A stretch of DNA of 5,253 nucleotides from contig CAZZBJ010000118.1 in assembly GCA_964652805.1 (NCBI GenBank), positions 1 through 5,253 on the forward strand, read 5' to 3'. The stretch comes from Claveliimonas sp964652805 (lineage in GTDB: Bacteria; Bacillota; Clostridia; Lachnospirales; Lachnospiraceae). Of the stretch, positions 4,325 to 5,253 are shown piece after piece. Both the position numbers and the translations under genes were made by a program. How positions within the stretch are numbered: position 1 is the first letter of the stretch; each line of letters opens with the position of its first letter. The notes below the pieces were generated by a model. The model was given only the letters and a program-made list of their open reading frames with translations. It searched no databases and had not been told where the DNA came from.

Positions 4325-5253
4325 GCTGAAAAAGATCTTTTCAAAGCGGATGAATCAGGTCCTGCTTGCGGCCGTACTTGTGGTGACGATCATTTATTCC
4401 GGTATGGCGATCGGGAGCATGCGTTATACGGATGAAGAAGGACAGGATCACACGGGGATTGAAGCGGGACGGCTTCTGGCGGAAGATGTCAATGAATGGA
4501 AAGGCGAACTCACAGCAGAGAAAATTTCCGAGGTAATACATGATTACAAGACGTTATCGGCTAAGTATCCGGATGGAATACCGGATACAGAATATGGAAA
4601 AACAGTACAGTCCTATTACGATATCTATAGCTTTGTAATTGGCATAATGACTCCCGATTCGGAATGGAATGAAGGTGTAGTGGATCAGCTTTCAGATGAA
4701 CAGTTACAGAATATCTATACAATCTATCAAGATAACATGAAGAAAATGGCGGAAGAGTATGGGACTACGCCCGAAAAGAGAAGTTATCTGGAAAACATTT
4801 ATGAAAAGATAGAAATACCTCTTACGTTTGCAGCAAAAGATTCCTGGTATACAATGGCAATGTATGCACAAACCTACGTACTATTGCTGGCAGTGATTAT
4901 AGGATTTTTGGCAGCCGGTATTTTTTCCGGAGAGTTCCGCCCGGGAACAGAGGATGTCTTTTTGGCCGCTAAGTACGGGAGATCGAAGGCAATAAAAAAC
5001 AAGATTATTGCAGGAATCCTCGTGTCAACGGTTATCTATTGGATCGGAGTGGGGATATTATCTTTCATCTCCTTTGCCGTAATGGGAACGAGCGGATTTT
5101 TCACGCCATATCAGATTGATGACCCATACAGCATTTATGTTATGACGTATGGAGAATATTATTTGCTGATACTTGTGGGCGGATATATCGCAGCGATGTT
5201 TTGCGCTGCTGTGACTATGCTGGTGACAGTAAAGATGCATACGCCGAATCTGG
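4308..5253 (+). CDS. ABC-2 type transporter permease, N-terminal part (runs off the right edge)
   Basis: 315 codons of a membrane permease are present and open at the window end. ATG-ATG at 4308 and 4311 overlaps the ATPase stop by 17 nt, with a modest GGCGGGTG site upstream. The protein begins MMLKYELKKIFSKR, a typical cytosolic ABC-2 permease N-terminus. Segments follow as TM1 (about 18-37), a large hydrophilic and probably extracellular domain (about 38-187), TM2 (188-206), a cytosolic loop SGEFRPGTEDVFLAAKYGRS (207-226), TM3 (233-259) and TM4 (285-308). The E-R-x-GT loop is characteristic of ABC-2 permeases and probably contacts the ATPase. It should pair with the preceding ATPase to form an exporter. 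The 150-residue outside domain is larger than usual for simple ABC-2 permeases and may bind substrate or sense a ligand. At least two more helices are expected beyond the window. Confidence 0.88.
   Translation, partial: MMLKYELKKIFSKRMNQVLLAAVLVVTIIYSGMAIGSMRYTDEEGQDHTGIEAGRLLAEDVNEWKGELTAEKISEVIHDYKTLSAKYPDGIPDTEYGKTVQSYYDIYSFVIGIMTPDSEWNEGVVDQLSDEQLQNIYTIYQDNMKKMAEEYGTTPEKRSYLENIYEKIEIPLTFAAKDSWYTMAMYAQTYVLLLAVIIGFLAAGIFSGEFRPGTEDVFLAAKYGRSKAIKNKIIAGILVSTVIYWIGVGILSFISFAVMGTSGFFTPYQIDDPYSIYVMTYGEYYLLILVGGYIAAMFCAAVTMLVTVKMHTPNL

Noticed and set aside
1..5253. CRISPR arrays, tRNA/rRNA genes, insertion-sequence ends or transposase genes
   Set aside because: No regularly spaced repeats, cloverleaf sequences, terminal inverted repeats or transposase motifs were found by reading.

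Overview
The window looks like chromosomal DNA of a low-to-moderate GC Firmicute, most likely a gut clostridium of the Lachnospiraceae type. This is inferred from strong AGGAGG-type ribosome sites, sigma-A promoter elements, and the families present (a LoaP-type NusG paralogue, an M15B/VanY-like remnant, an ECF sigma/ABC operon). Genus cannot be fixed by eye.

Left part, minus strand (1-1643): a transcription unit fires leftward from a good sigma-A promoter (TTGAAT-17 bp-TATAAT, 1615-1643). The RNA would begin with a perfect 11-bp hairpin (1580-1606). It then crosses a frame-conflicted, probably decayed small-ORF region (1232-1564), an intact LoaP/NusG-like antiterminator gene (698-1225) and a strong intrinsic terminator whose stem starts inside the end of the loaP-like gene (668-717). 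Last comes the start of a DegT/DnrJ/EryC1/StrS sugar aminotransferase gene that runs off the left edge. No convincing promoter lies between the terminator and the aminotransferase. The simplest reading is that the antiterminator lets polymerase pass its own terminator into a surface-polysaccharide or glycan operon.

Middle (1644-2158): a gap between divergent units. It holds small repeats and an unannotated plus-strand remnant of a VanY/M15B D-Ala-D-Ala carboxypeptidase (about 1808-2104). The remnant has no start codon, carries an in-frame TAG and lacks the zinc-binding half.

Right part, plus strand (2174 to the right edge): four tightly packed, overlapping genes. They are an ECF-type sigma factor, a six-helix membrane protein that may be its regulator, an ABC-transporter ATPase and the first 315 codons of an ABC-2 type permease. 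Overlaps of 4, 17 and 17 nt indicate one translationally coupled operon. It looks like a self-regulated envelope-stress or antimicrobial-response module, but the signal and substrate cannot be read from the sequence.
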